Positions 1 through 8,924 of a stretch of DNA of 46,353 nt are shown one piece after another. Source of the DNA: an uncultured Clostridia bacterium (GTDB lineage: Bacteria > Bacillota > Clostridia > Oscillospirales > Acutalibacteraceae); assembly GCA_947652665.1 (NCBI GenBank), contig CANTDZ010000008.1, positions 1 through 46,353 on the forward strand, in the 5' to 3' direction. The notes beneath the pieces are model-generated. The model searched no databases, had not been told where the DNA came from, and saw only the letters and a program-made list of their open reading frames with translations. A program made the translations under genes and the position numbers. Position 1 is the stretch's first letter; every line of letters begins with the position of its first letter.

Positions 1-991
1 CGATGGGGTCGCAGGTCAGGCCCAGGTGGTGCTCCATGGCCACCTCGGCGGCGTACTCGATCTGGTCTAAGTCCATGTGGTAGACTTCCGCCAGGGCGGC
101 CGCCGCCATCGAGCACGCGCTGCCGATCTCGGCCTGGCACCCGCACTCCGCGCCGCTGATGGAGGCGTTTGTCTTGATCACGTTGCCGATGACCCCCGCC
201 GCCGCCAGCCCCTTGAGCATGGCCCGGTCGGAGAAGCCCATCTCCTCCTGCTTGTAGACCAGCACCGCCGGCAGCACGCCGCAGGCTCCGCAGGTAGGCG
301 CGGTGACGATAGTGCCGCCCCCGGCGTTCTCCTCGCTGACGGCAAAGGCGTAGGCGCAGACCTTGCGGTTTTCTCGGGTCTGCTTGCTCTCGTCCATGTG
401 GCGCTGGCGGTTGAGGTACATGGCCTTGCGCTGGACGCCCAGGCCGCCTTTGAGCTCGCCGTCCTTGCGGATGCCCCGGTACACGGCCTCCTTCATAACC
501 TCCCACACTTCCGAGAGGTAGTCCCAGATTTTAGGCCCTTCGCACTCCTCTACGTACTGCCACAAGAACATGTCCCGCTCCCGGCAATAGTCCTTGATGT
601 CCGCAAAATGCTGGAGGGGGTACACCTGGGGCGGGTCGGCGGAGGGCTGGCCCTCCAGGGTGATCTTCCCCCCGCCCACGCTGAACACCCGCCACGTCCC
701 CAGGGGTTCGCCGCCTTTGAGGGCGGTCAGCTCCATGGTGTTGGGGTGGGGCAGGTCTTCCGTTTCCATGTCAAACACCACCTGGGTGGGCAGCGGGGCC
801 ATGGCTTCCACCACGGCCGTGTCCGTAAGGTGCCCCTTGCCCGTCTTGGCCAGCGACCCGTACAGGGTCACCCGAAAGCCGTCGGCCTGGGGGAACGCCT
901 CCCTAAAACGCTGGGCCGCAAAGCTGGGCCCCATAGTGTGCGAGCTCGACGGCCCGCGGCCTATCCTATATAGTTCCCGCAAAGATTCCAT
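1..991 (-). CDS. sdaA: L-serine dehydratase, iron-sulfur type, single chain (3' end outside window)
   Basis: The enzyme deaminates L-serine to pyruvate and ammonia with a [4Fe-4S] cluster in the cytoplasm. About 330 residues are visible before the window edge. The N-terminal signature GRGPSSSHTMGP (residues 11-22) is the hallmark of the beta domain. The catalytic alpha part begins later in the same chain, with TAPTCGACGV near residue 230, EIGSACSMAAA near 290 and LTCDPI at the edge, which supply the cluster cysteines. Beta and alpha are therefore fused in one chain. The ATG start lies 9 nt after the UPF0210 stop, and a GAGAGG ribosome site overlaps that stop, so it is the last visible gene of a five-gene operon. 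The C-terminus is not seen. Confidence 0.93.
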   Translation of the reverse strand, partial: MESLRELYRIGRGPSSSHTMGPSFAAQRFREAFPQADGFRVTLYGSLAKTGKGHLTDTAVVEAMAPLPTQVVFDMETEDLPHPNTMELTALKGGEPLGTWRVFSVGGGKITLEGQPSADPPQVYPLQHFADIKDYCRERDMFLWQYVEECEGPKIWDYLSEVWEVMKEAVYRGIRKDGELKGGLGVQRKAMYLNRQRHMDESKQTRENRKVCAYAFAVSEENAGGGTIVTAPTCGACGVLPAVLVYKQEEMGFSDRAMLKGLAAAGVIGNVIKTNASISGAECGCQAEIGSACSMAAAALAEVYHMDLDQIEYAAEVAMEHHLGLTCDPI

Positions 992-1000
992 ATTGACCTC

Positions 1001-2365
1001 TCAATTCTTCAGGCTCTGCAGCGGGGCCGGTATCCTCCCGCCGCGATGGATGAATACGCTGGGGGACGCCGGGTTCACGTCCATAATGGGCCCCATGCCC
1101 AAAAGCCCGCCGAAGTCCAGCTCTTCCCCGGCCTGCTTGCCTACGGCGGGAATCACGCGCACGGCGGTGGTCTTGGAATTGACCATGCCGATGGCGGCTT
1201 CGTCGGCGATGATGCCGGAAATGATCTCGGGGGTGGTGTCGCCGGGGATGCAAATCATGTCCAGGCCCACCGAGCACACTGCTGTCATGGCTTCCAGCTT
1301 TGTCAGGGTGAGGCACCCGCTGCGGGCAGCTTCAATCATGCCCGCGTCCTCGGTCACCGGGATGAACGCGCCGGACAATCCCCCCACGCTGGAGGACGCC
1401 ATGACGCCGCCTTTTTTCACCGCGTCGTTCAAGAGGGCCAGCGCCGCCGTGGTGCCGTGGGCACCGCACTGCTCCAGGCCCATGCCTTCCAATATATAGG
1501 CCACGCTGTCGCCGATAGCCGGCGTGGGGGCCAGCGACAGGTCGACGATACCAAAGGGCACGCACAGCCTGCGGGAGGCCTCCTGGGCCACCAGCTGGCC
1601 CATGCGGGTAATCTTGAACGCCGTGCGCTTTACAAGCTCGGCAATCTCCGTCAGGTTCTTGCCCTGGCCGTCCTTCTTGATGGCCGCCCTCACCACGCCG
1701 GGGCCGGACACGCCTACGTTGATGACGCAGTCGGGCTCGCCGGGGCCGTGGAACGCCCCTGCCATGAAGGGGTTGTCCTCGGGCGCGTTGCAGAAGACCA
1801 CCAGCTTCGCCGCGCCGATGCACTCCCGGTCGGCGGTGCGCTCGGCGGTTTCTTTGACCACCCGGCCCATCTTTTCCACGGCGTCCATGTTGATGCCGGC
1901 TTTTGTCGTGCCCACGTTCACCGAGGAGCACACCAGCTCCGTTTCCGACAGGGCCTCGGGAATGCTCTCAATGAGGGCGTAGTCGCCGGGTCCAAAGCCC
2001 TTGTGCACCAGCGCCGAGTATCCGCCGATAAAGTTGACCCCCACGGTACGGGCGGCCTTATCCAGGGCCTTGGCAAACCGCACCGGGGACATAGTGGGGC
2101 AGGCTCCCGCCACCATGGCAATGGGCGTGACGGAAATGCGCTTGTTGATGATGGGGATGCCGTACTGGCGGCTGATGTCCTCGCCGGTCTGCACCAGCTT
2201 TTCGGCGTAGCGGCAGATTTTGTCGTAGATGGCCACCGCCGCCTTTTCGCCGTCCGGGTGGATGCAGTCCAGCAGCGAGATGCCCATGGTGATGGTGCGC
2301 ACGTCCAGGTCTTCGTTGTCGATCATGTTTATGGTTTCTAGGATTTCACTTGTGTTCAAAATCAT
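1001..2365 (-). CDS. UPF0210 / DUF711 (PFL-like) family protein
   Basis: A 454-residue protein of the conserved UPF0210 family, whose biochemical role is not established. It has the family opening ILETINMI and [14 protein letters not shown], the segment [14 protein letters not shown], and a glycine-rich C-terminus with [13 protein letters not shown]. Length matches the family. The chosen ATG overlaps the upstream GNAT stop as ATGA, with AAGGGGG just before it. A TTG two codons later has better ribosome-site spacing and cannot be excluded. In many Gram-positive genomes this family sits next to a UPF0237 ACT protein. Here that partner is present but separated by the acetyltransferase gene. Confidence 0.9.
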   Translation of the reverse strand: MILNTSEILETINMIDNEDLDVRTITMGISLLDCIHPDGEKAAVAIYDKICRYAEKLVQTGEDISRQYGIPIINKRISVTPIAMVAGACPTMSPVRFAKALDKAARTVGVNFIGGYSALVHKGFGPGDYALIESIPEALSETELVCSSVNVGTTKAGINMDAVEKMGRVVKETAERTADRECIGAAKLVVFCNAPEDNPFMAGAFHGPGEPDCVINVGVSGPGVVRAAIKKDGQGKNLTEIAELVKRTAFKITRMGQLVAQEASRRLCVPFGIVDLSLAPTPAIGDSVAYILEGMGLEQCGAHGTTAALALLNDAVKKGGVMASSSVGGLSGAFIPVTEDAGMIEAARSGCLTLTKLEAMTAVCSVGLDMICIPGDTTPEIISGIIADEAAIGMVNSKTTAVRVIPAVGKQAGEELDFGGLLGMGPIMDVNPASPSVFIHRGGRIPAPLQSLKN

Positions 2366-2826
2366 TCCCCCTTGGTTGGTTTGTCCCAAATCTTTTCCAT
2401 CACGTCCCAGCAAAGGACGTCGCCGTTTTCCATGCGTTCGGTCTTATATTCTGTCACTTTATATCCGCGTTTAAGGTACACAGCCTTGCCGGGGAGGGAG
2501 GAATCCAAAACGATTTTCCCATACTGGCGGCCTATGGCCTCTTCCCCAAAATCCAGCAGGGCCCGGCCATACCCTTTCCCCTGGTGCCCGGGCAGCACAA
2601 ACAGGCGGTGCAGTCCATCCTGGTGGAGGGTCACCGTGCCCACGTCCTCCAGCAGATATACATTTCCTGCCTGTATATCCTCCAAAATCCTGCTTTCCCT
2701 TTGCAGGCCCAGAAAAAACTCCACGATGCTTTTGGGGTAATAATGCGGGTACACCGCCGTGATCGTATCCCGGACAATCCTGCTTACCGTCTGCAGGTCG
2801 GCAGGCACTGCTTTTCTGATTTCCAT
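2362..2826 (-). CDS. GNAT family N-acetyltransferase
   Basis: A 154-residue single-domain acetyltransferase expected to move an acetyl group from acetyl-CoA to an unknown amine. The N-terminus ([11 protein letters not shown]) is typical of the fold. The acetyl-CoA pyrophosphate loop is visible as [15 protein letters not shown] near residues 78-92, and a late [12 protein letters not shown] strand closes the fold. It lies 11 nt after the ACT gene and ends in a 4-nt overlap with the UPF0210 gene, so it is translated within the same operon. Substrate unknown. Confidence 0.85.
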   Translation of the reverse strand: MEIRKAVPADLQTVSRIVRDTITAVYPHYYPKSIVEFFLGLQRESRILEDIQAGNVYLLEDVGTVTLHQDGLHRLFVLPGHQGKGYGRALLDFGEEAIGRQYGKIVLDSSLPGKAVYLKRGYKVTEYKTERMENGDVLCWDVMEKIWDKPTKGE

Positions 2827-2837
2827 AAGCGGCTCCC

Positions 2838-3119
2838 TTAAATCTTATGCATGGAATTGAAGATATCCTCGTGCATAATGTGAATCTTGAGATCCATTTT
2901 CTCCCCCAGCTCGTCGAAGATGTCGGCCAAATCGGCCACCCGCACCGTAGCCTTGGTGATGTCCACCAGCATGACCATCACGAACAAGTCCTGCAAAATG
3001 GACTGGGTGACCTCCAGCACGTTCACGTCCTTCTCGGCGCACAGGGCGCTGACCTTTGCCAAAATGCCCACCATGTCCTTGCCAATGACGGTTATGACCG
3101 CCTTCTCTGTTTTCTGCAT
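2838..3119 (-). CDS. ACT domain protein, UPF0237 family
   Basis: A 93-residue stand-alone ACT domain (AVITVIGKDMVGILAKVSAL) of the UPF0237 type, which probably binds an amino acid as a small regulatory module. The start used is the ATG giving MQKTEK: it follows the isomerase stop by one base and has GGGGGC about 8 nt upstream. An ATG five codons earlier would overlap the isomerase gene and lacks a ribosome site. It is second in the operon that ends in serine dehydratase. ACT domains often sense serine or glycine, so a role in amino-acid sensing for this operon is plausible but inferred. Confidence 0.88.
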   Translation of the reverse strand: MQKTEKAVITVIGKDMVGILAKVSALCAEKDVNVLEVTQSILQDLFVMVMLVDITKATVRVADLADIFDELGEKMDLKIHIMHEDIFNSMHKI

Positions 3120-3120
3120 T

Positions 3121-3891
3121 TTATTTGCCCCCATCCAGTATTGTTTTAATATATTGATAGCTTTGCTCCAGGCAGTCGAAGGGGCTGCCCTGGCAGATGT
3201 CCTGTTCCACCAGCAGGTGCTGGGTGGTGCCCTGCTCTTTTAAGATGCCCAAAATCTTTTCCCAAGGCAGGTTACCCCCGCCCACCGGGGCCATGATGGG
3301 CTGCATGCCCTGCACGGCCATGTCCTTCAGGTGCACGCAGGGGATGCGGTCCTTGAGGATTTTCAGCCAATCGCAGACGTCTGCGCCGCCCATCTGCACC
3401 CAATAGGTGTCCAGGGTAAAGCCCATTTCTTCGGGGGTGAACGCTTCCATCAGGGTCTCCATAATGAGCTTGCCGCCGAACCGCTGGAATTCCAAATTGT
3501 GGTTGTGGTACATGAGCCGCTTTCCCGCCGCCGCGATTTTTTTCGCCGGTTCCTTATAGTCCTGGGCGAAATGCGCCAGCCATTCGGGCGAGCGGTACTT
3601 TTCGGGCATCATGCCGATGCCGATGTACTCGCAGCCCATGATGTCGTGTTCTTTTATGACGGCCTCAGTGTCCCGCAGGATGCGGACGGGGTCGGTGTGG
3701 GTGAGCACGATTTTCAGCCCGTGCTTGTCGCAAAGCTCCCGGACCTTCTCCGCCGGGATGGGCCCAATGGCGGAAATCTGGACGGTCTCATAGCCCATTT
3801 TGGCCACCTGGGCCAGGCTGCAGTCCAAATCCTCGGGGGTTTGGGTATACATACGCAGCGTGTAAAGTTGAGCGCCTAGTGTCATATTCAT
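3121..3891 (-). CDS. sugar phosphate isomerase/epimerase-like TIM-barrel protein
   Basis: A 256-residue protein of the xylose-isomerase-like TIM-barrel superfamily (AP_endonuc_2). The opening GAQLYTLRMY, the metal-site strands YHNHNLEF (near 150), FTLDTYW (near 180) and VHLKDM (near 208), and a closing EQD give the usual Glu/Asp/His metal ligands. The substrate cannot be told from sequence; inosose or tagatose-type sugars are typical of relatives. It is the first gene after a strong promoter and has AAGGAGGG 9 nt before the ATG. A second ATG two codons in is possible but less well spaced. Confidence 0.85.
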   Translation of the reverse strand: MNMTLGAQLYTLRMYTQTPEDLDCSLAQVAKMGYETVQISAIGPIPAEKVRELCDKHGLKIVLTHTDPVRILRDTEAVIKEHDIMGCEYIGIGMMPEKYRSPEWLAHFAQDYKEPAKKIAAAGKRLMYHNHNLEFQRFGGKLIMETLMEAFTPEEMGFTLDTYWVQMGGADVCDWLKILKDRIPCVHLKDMAVQGMQPIMAPVGGGNLPWEKILGILKEQGTTQHLLVEQDICQGSPFDCLEQSYQYIKTILDGGK

Positions 3892-3915
3892 AGGGAAATC
3901 CCTCCTTTTCCTGCC

Positions 3916-3944
3916 ATTATATCATGGGGAGGGCGGACAGTCAA
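3916..3944 (-). promoter_or_regulatory. sigma-A promoter of the isomerase-to-sdaA operon
   Basis: On the minus strand TTGACT and TATAAT are separated by exactly 17 bp, 25 nt before the isomerase start. It is back to back with the deoB promoter; the two -35 boxes are only 15 bp apart. Confidence 0.85.
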
Positions 3945-3959
3945 ACAGAATAAAGCGGC

Positions 3960-3988
3960 TTGCCCAATGGCGCGGTTTGGGGTATAAT
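3960..3988 (+). promoter_or_regulatory. sigma-A promoter of deoB
   Basis: TTGCCC, 17 bp, TATAAT, followed by GGGAGG and the deoB ATG 28 nt after the -10. It is divergent from the isomerase promoter. Confidence 0.85.
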
Positions 3989-4016
3989 CAAAGAAAAAGA
4001 CTGGGAGGCTACCCTT

Positions 4017-5189
4017 ATGCAGCGCATTTTTGTCATTGTACTCGATTCCCTGGGCATCGGCGCCATGCCCGACGCGCCCTCTTACGGCGACGCGGGGGCC
4101 AACACGCTCCTGCACATACACGAAGCGGCCGGGCCCCTGCGCATCCCGAACCTGATGGGGCTGGGCATGGGCGAGGTCTGCCCTCTGCCGGACGCGCCTG
4201 AGAAATTCAGCGGCCGCGTCGCCCGGATGCGGGAGGCCAGCGCCGGCAAGGACACCATGACCGGCCACTGGGAAATGATGGGCATCCACACCACCGCGCC
4301 CTTTCAGACGTTCACGGAAACGGGCTTCCCCCAGGAGCTTTTGGACGAGCTCTCCCGGCGCACCGGGCGGGGGATCATCGGCAACAAGGCGGCAAGCGGC
4401 ACAAAAATATTAGATGAGCTCGCGCCCCGGCAGCTGGAGACAGGCGAGCTCATCGTGTATACATCGGCGGATTCGGTTTTGCAGATATGCGGCAGCGAGG
4501 AGGCCATGGGCCTGGACGAACTATACCGCTGCTGCGAGATCGCCCGGGAACTGACCTTGCACGGGCCCTGGAAGGTCGGGCGGGTCATTGCGCGGCCCTA
4601 CGTGGGAGGGCCAGGGCAGTTCAAGCGCACCCACAACCGCCGGGACTACGCCGTACCGCCCCCCGGCCCCACCGCCCTGGACGCCCTCAAGGACGCAGGC
4701 CTCGACGTCATTGGCGTGGGCAAAATCAGCGATATTTTTGCTGGGCAGGGCCTCACGGATTCGCACCATTCGGAAAGCAGTGTTCACGGCATGGAACAGA
4801 CCATAGACATAGCGAAAAAAGATTTCCACGGCCTGTGCTTCACAAACCTGGTGGACTTCGACGCCCTCTGGGGCCACCGCCGCGACCCCCAGGGCTATGC
4901 CCGGGAGCTGGAACGCTTCGACGAAAAGCTGGGCGCCCTGCTGCCGCTGCTGGGCTCCAGCGACAAGCTCTTTATCACCGCCGACCACGGCAACGACCCC
5001 ACCCACCCCGGCACCGACCACACCCGCGAAATGGTGCCGCTGCTGTCCTACACTCCCGGCCAGTCCCCGGCCCGGCTGGAGGACCGCCCCGCCTTCGCCG
5101 ACCTGGGCGCAACCATCTGCAAGACCTTCTCCGTGCCCCTGCCGGAAAACTGCATCGGCACCCCCATTGCTGAAATGGCAGAAGGCTAA
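4017..5189 (+). CDS. deoB: phosphopentomutase
   Basis: It interconverts ribose-1-phosphate or deoxyribose-1-phosphate with the 5-phosphates, linking nucleoside breakdown to the pentose phosphate pathway. The protein has 390 residues, the normal length. Alkaline-phosphatase-fold features are present: VLDSLGIG at the N-terminus (first metal Asp), [12 protein letters not shown] (phosphorylated Thr and metal site), the cap segment, FTNLVDFD, and [18 protein letters not shown] (metal Asp/His). The start is the ATG 8 nt after GGGAGG; an upstream in-frame ATG falls inside the promoter. It appears to be transcribed alone, and its stop overlaps by 4 nt the stop of the convergent TIGR03915 gene, with no terminator visible between them. 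Confidence 0.96.
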   Translation: MQRIFVIVLDSLGIGAMPDAPSYGDAGANTLLHIHEAAGPLRIPNLMGLGMGEVCPLPDAPEKFSGRVARMREASAGKDTMTGHWEMMGIHTTAPFQTFTETGFPQELLDELSRRTGRGIIGNKAASGTKILDELAPRQLETGELIVYTSADSVLQICGSEEAMGLDELYRCCEIARELTLHGPWKVGRVIARPYVGGPGQFKRTHNRRDYAVPPPGPTALDALKDAGLDVIGVGKISDIFAGQGLTDSHHSESSVHGMEQTIDIAKKDFHGLCFTNLVDFDALWGHRRDPQGYARELERFDEKLGALLPLLGSSDKLFITADHGNDPTHPGTDHTREMVPLLSYTPGQSPARLEDRPAFADLGATICKTFSVPLPENCIGTPIAEMAEG

Positions 5190-5935
5190 TCTTTCTGAAA
5201 TTCCGTCATGTTTGGCCAATAGCGCATCGGCATATGCCCCCGCCGCAGTTTTGGGTTCACCCGGCCCTCGACTGCGGCGGTTTCGTAATAGGCGCGCCAC
5301 AGAGCCCGGAACCCCTTCTCCTCCTGAAGCAGCTCCGGGAACTGGATGCTGTCCGCCTGGAAAAATTCCCGGCGGCCGCCCCGCTGGTGGAGGAAGCCCA
5401 TCTGGTGGGTCTTCTCGTAAATCATGAAGTTTTCGGTGTTGAACCTCTCGCAAAAGTGCGGGGCGATCAGCGGCAGGACTGTGTTATTGGGCGTGATGAC
5501 CGCCCCTAGAAATTCGCCGTAATCGGTGAAACGCAGGAACTCCACGTGGTAATGGGCCTCGTTTTTCAAATAAAGAAGCGCCTTGTCCATGGCGTGCACG
5601 TCCCGGTTGGTGGACAGCCGCACCACCTGCGGCCCCACCTTGTACCCCAGCAGGATGAACCGCAGAAGCCGCATCTCCTTTTCCTCCATGCAGGTCAAAA
5701 ACCCTTGCTGCACCATGCCCCACGCCTGCCGGGAGATGCGCCCGGTAATGGAGCGCTCCAGCCGCGCAGCCAGGGCGGGGTCGGTTTCCACCTCGCGCAG
5801 GGGGAACAGGGTGGCCTGGGGCTCGTCCAGGGGCTCGATTCCCGCTGGCAGGGACTTGTCAAAAAAGCACTGGGCCACGCAGCACAAAAAGCCTGGGAAG
5901 CTGCCGTCGTATCTGTATATTATCTGCATAATCAT
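5186..5935 (-). CDS. TIGR03915 family putative DNA repair protein (DUF4130)
   Basis: A 249-residue protein of the family defined by its constant pairing with a radical SAM DNA-repair protein. It begins [20 protein letters not shown] and has a central [14 protein letters not shown] segment and a C-terminal region rich in aromatic and basic residues ([26 protein letters not shown]). The fold is related to uracil-DNA-glycosylase-like proteins by family annotation; no catalytic chemistry has been shown. Its ATG directly follows the TGA of the radical SAM gene, making it the last of a three-gene operon headed by dinB. Confidence 0.88.
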   Translation of the reverse strand: MIMQIIYRYDGSFPGFLCCVAQCFFDKSLPAGIEPLDEPQATLFPLREVETDPALAARLERSITGRISRQAWGMVQQGFLTCMEEKEMRLLRFILLGYKVGPQVVRLSTNRDVHAMDKALLYLKNEAHYHVEFLRFTDYGEFLGAVITPNNTVLPLIAPHFCERFNTENFMIYEKTHQMGFLHQRGGRREFFQADSIQFPELLQEEKGFRALWRAYYETAAVEGRVNPKLRRGHMPMRYWPNMTEFQKD

Positions 5936-7234
5936 TCATATTTGCCCGGTCAGGCACTGAACCTTGTCCCGGGGCGTCGGGTCGAAAAGCGAAAGCTGCT
6001 CCGGCGCGCCGATGGGCGTCTGGGAAAAGCCACGCTCGCGGATGGCCCCCGCGATGACCGCCGGGTTGTCCATGGGCAGCGGCGAGATGCTTTTGCCCTT
6101 GCAGGTGATGAAATACCGGGCGCGCTTGAGCACCACCCCCAGCTTTTTCAGGCCGTCGAAATCCAGCTGGGCGCACCGCCGGGCCGACCGTATGCGCATG
6201 GCGCTCTTGACCCCGATGCCCGGCACCCGCAGCAGCATCTCGTAAGGCGCGCGGTTGACCTCGATGGGAAAGCACTCCATGTGGTGCACCGCCCAGTTGC
6301 ATTTGGGGTCTAAAGCCGGGTCGAAATCGGGGTGATCGTCGTCTAAAATCTCCCGGGCTTCAAAGCCGTAAAAGCGCAGCAGCCAGTCGGCCTGGTAGAG
6401 GCGGTGTTCCCGCAAAAGGGGCGGCGGCGTGGTTTTGGCGGGCAGATTGCGGTGCTCCACCACGGGCATATAGGCGGAAAAAAACACGCGCTTCAAACTG
6501 TACTTTTTATATAATCCTTCCGTCAGGTTTAGGATTTGCCAATCGCTCTCCGGCGTGGCCCCGATAATCATCTGCGTCGACTGCCCCGCCGGCACGAACC
6601 GGGGCGCAGCCTTGTACCGCACGATGTCCGTGGCGTTCTCCTTGATGCCGTCGCGGATCTGCCCCATGGGGGCCAGGATCTTCTCCTTGCTCTTCTGGGG
6701 GGCTAAAAGCTTCAGGCTCTTTTGGGAGGGCAGTTCGATGTTGACGCTCATGCGGTCTGCATAAAAACCCAGTTTTTCTGTAAGAACCGGGTCGGCGCCG
6801 GGGATGGCTTTCACGTGAACATAGCCCCAGAAATTTTCTTTTTCCCGCAGCATACGCAGGGTTTGCAGCATCAGCTCGCAGGTGTAGTCGGGGTTTTTCA
6901 CCACGGCCGAGCTCAAAAACAGCCCCTCGATATAGTTGCGGCGATAAAACTCTATGGTCAGCCTGCACAATTCTTCCGGGGTAAAACTGGCCCTTTTGAC
7001 GTCTTGGCTGACCCGGTTCACGCAGTAGGAGCAGTCGAAGGCGCAGTCGTTGCTCATGAGCACCTTCAACAGGGAGATGCACCGACCATCCGCCGCAAAG
7101 CTGTGGCAGATGCCGGCCTTCACCGCGTTGCCCAGCTTGCCGGGCATGCCGGGGCGGTTCACGCCGCTGGAGGTGCAGGCCACATCGTATTTGGCGGCAT
7201 CTGTGAGGATTTCCAGTTTTTCCATCAAGTTCAC
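5936..7234 (-). CDS. putative DNA modification/repair radical SAM protein (TIGR03916 type)
   Basis: A 432-residue radical SAM enzyme. The cluster motif is CAFDCSYC (CxxxCxxC, near residue 60-67), preceded by FAADGRCISLLKVLMSND. The C-terminal part has a helix-hairpin-helix-like LLRVPGIGVKSAMRI, suggesting DNA binding, and a closing QLSLFDPTP that resembles a sliding-clamp peptide. The start chosen is a GTG overlapping the dinB stop as GTGA, 5 nt after GGGGGGAG; an ATG three codons later is the alternative. It is always found with TIGR03915, here directly downstream. The exact reaction is unknown. Confidence 0.88.
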   Translation of the reverse strand: MNLMEKLEILTDAAKYDVACTSSGVNRPGMPGKLGNAVKAGICHSFAADGRCISLLKVLMSNDCAFDCSYCVNRVSQDVKRASFTPEELCRLTIEFYRRNYIEGLFLSSAVVKNPDYTCELMLQTLRMLREKENFWGYVHVKAIPGADPVLTEKLGFYADRMSVNIELPSQKSLKLLAPQKSKEKILAPMGQIRDGIKENATDIVRYKAAPRFVPAGQSTQMIIGATPESDWQILNLTEGLYKKYSLKRVFFSAYMPVVEHRNLPAKTTPPPLLREHRLYQADWLLRFYGFEAREILDDDHPDFDPALDPKCNWAVHHMECFPIEVNRAPYEMLLRVPGIGVKSAMRIRSARRCAQLDFDGLKKLGVVLKRARYFITCKGKSISPLPMDNPAVIAGAIRERGFSQTPIGAPEQLSLFDPTPRDKVQCLTGQI

Positions 7235-8418
7235 GGCTTCTCCCCCCTTTCCAAGCCCAGGGCCCGGCCCACGCTGTCCTTGCCAAACCGCGACCGCAGC
7301 TGGTCGACCGCACTCTCCAGCTTTTCCCGGCGCTCGGCCCCGTCCTCCTGGGCAAACAGGCTCATCTGGGTCTCCCCGGCATCCACTAGGTGCCCCGCGC
7401 GGATGCCCAGCAGGCGGATGGCCCACCGCTTGTTTTCCGCCCGGTAAAGCTCCATCGCCGCCCGGTAAAGGGACTGGGAATCGCACACAGGCACGGGCAG
7501 CCTGCGCTGGCGCTGGTACTCCTCAAAATCAGCGCTGCGCACGGTGATCTGCACTTCCCCGGCCTTCATCCCGTGCTTGCGCAGCCGGGCCGCCACGGTC
7601 TCCGCCAAGTCCAAAAAGGCGCAGCGCACCTCGCTTTCGGTGGTGATGTCGTGAGGGAGCGTGGTGCTGTTGCCAATGGTCTTGACCTCCTGCTCCTCCC
7701 CCAGGGCCGTCACCGGCGCGTCGTCCAGGCCGTTGGCGTAGCGCCAGAGGGTGTCGCCCAGCTTGCCCAGCATCTGGTTCATAGCTTTGGGCTGCATCCG
7801 GGCGATGTCGCCAATGGTGTGCAGGCCAAATTTCTGCAGGGTTTTGGCGGTGCGGGGGCCCACGAAAAGCAGGGCGTCGCAGGGCATTTTCCAGATGACC
7901 GGCTCCATGGAATCCCGCCCGAACACGGTGACGGCGTCCGGTTTTTTGTAGTCACTGCCCAATTTTGCAAAGACCTTGTTGTACGAAACGCCGATGGAAA
8001 CCGTCAGCCCCAGTTCTTCTTTCACCTGACGGCGTATCTTGTGGGCGATCTCCTCCCCATCCCCGAACAGGCTCCCGCTGCCGTAGACGTCCAGCCAGCA
8101 CTCGTCCAGGCTGAAGCTCTCCACCCGGTCGGTGTAGCGGCAGTAGATTTCCTTGGCCAGCTTCGAATAGTGGGCATAACGCTCGTGGTGGGGCGGCAGA
8201 ATCTGCAGGCCGGGGCACTTGCGCTTGGCCTGCCAGATGGGCTCGGCGGTCTTGACGCCCTTTTCCTTGGCCAGCATATTTTTCGCCAGAATGATGCCGT
8301 GGCGGCTTTTCTCGTCCCCGGCCACCGCCATGGGAACGTCCCGGTACTGGGGGGCGAAAAGGCACTCGACTGACGCATAAAAATTATTCATGTCTACGTG
8401 AAGTATGCCGTTTTCCAT
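7231..8418 (-). CDS. dinB: DNA polymerase IV (Y-family)
   Basis: Error-prone lesion-bypass polymerase of 395 residues. The palm catalytic acids are visible in HVDMNNFYASVE (Asp near 8) and SLDECWLDV (Asp-Glu near 104). It also has the steric-gate region, the helix-hairpin-helix FGLHTIGDIARM, the little-finger domain, and a clamp-binding peptide QMSLF near residue 355. ATG start with AAAGGAGGGG upstream. The promoter carries a LexA-type box. It heads an operon with the radical SAM and TIGR03915 genes through GTGA and TGAATG junctions, so the whole set should rise together after DNA damage. Confidence 0.95.
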   Translation of the reverse strand: MENGILHVDMNNFYASVECLFAPQYRDVPMAVAGDEKSRHGIILAKNMLAKEKGVKTAEPIWQAKRKCPGLQILPPHHERYAHYSKLAKEIYCRYTDRVESFSLDECWLDVYGSGSLFGDGEEIAHKIRRQVKEELGLTVSIGVSYNKVFAKLGSDYKKPDAVTVFGRDSMEPVIWKMPCDALLFVGPRTAKTLQKFGLHTIGDIARMQPKAMNQMLGKLGDTLWRYANGLDDAPVTALGEEQEVKTIGNSTTLPHDITTESEVRCAFLDLAETVAARLRKHGMKAGEVQITVRSADFEEYQRQRRLPVPVCDSQSLYRAAMELYRAENKRWAIRLLGIRAGHLVDAGETQMSLFAQEDGAERREKLESAVDQLRSRFGKDSVGRALGLERGEKP

Positions 8419-8441
8419 ATGCGCGCCCCTCCTTTGCCCCT

Positions 8442-8470
8442 ATTATAAAACAAACGTTCTGAAAAATCAA
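8442..8470 (-). promoter_or_regulatory. dinB promoter with embedded LexA (SOS) box
   Basis: On the minus strand TTGATT, 17 bp, TATAAT. The spacer, directly against the -10, contains GAACGTTTGTTT (8448-8459), one base off the Gram-positive SOS core GAAC-N4-GTTC. A repressor bound there would block polymerase. Confidence 0.8.
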
Positions 8471-8492
8471 GGGGTTTTCCGAAATTTTGTTC

Positions 8493-8921
8493 CTACAAGA
8501 AAGGGGCTATGTGGCACACCGCGAAAATGAAAAGCGGGGTCAGCGCTATGAAATTCGCTCGTTCGACCGCGTAAAGGGCAAATGCCGCACAGGGAACGGC
8601 GCTCAAAAGCAAGAGTACCGGACGCCCGGCAAACCCAGCGTAATAAAAAATCCATCCCAAAAAGTAAACCAGTACGCATAAAACGGCCGCAAGGCATAAT
8701 CCCTTCCGGCGTCTCCCCCGCTCCCGCCGCACGACGAAGCAAAGCGCCGCCACAAACGCCGCCTGGCTTACAGACGAAACTGTATCCAGCACAGGGTTCG
8801 TGGCGGCTGTCCGCATCACGTCGTTTGGCGCGGGGATCGCAAACCAAATCAAATTCGGTATCATGATGGCCGCAAACAGCAGCAACCCTCCCACATCAAA
8901 GCCAAACTTATATTTTTTCAT
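8493..8921 (-). CDS. hypothetical five-helix membrane protein
   Basis: A 142-residue protein I do not recognise. Hydrophobic segments at roughly 10-29, 48-64, 73-97, 101-119 and 124-142 predict five membrane helices, with a basic loop RRERGRRRKG after the second. Three bases separate it from the stop of the M42 peptidase gene, so it is probably the last gene of that operon, though its ribosome site is weak (GGGAG about 15 nt away). No function is inferred. Confidence 0.65.
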   Translation of the reverse strand: MKKYKFGFDVGGLLLFAAIMIPNLIWFAIPAPNDVMRTAATNPVLDTVSSVSQAAFVAALCFVVRRERGRRRKGLCLAAVLCVLVYFLGWIFYYAGFAGRPVLLLLSAVPCAAFALYAVERANFIALTPLFIFAVCHIAPFL

Positions 8922-8924
8922 ATC

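Noticed and set aside
77..973. Long plus-strand ORF opposite the left edge gene
   Set aside because: It is the antisense shadow of the serine dehydratase gene, whose minus-strand reading has the GRGPSSSHTMGP motif and cluster cysteines. GC-rich codons make such shadows long throughout the window.
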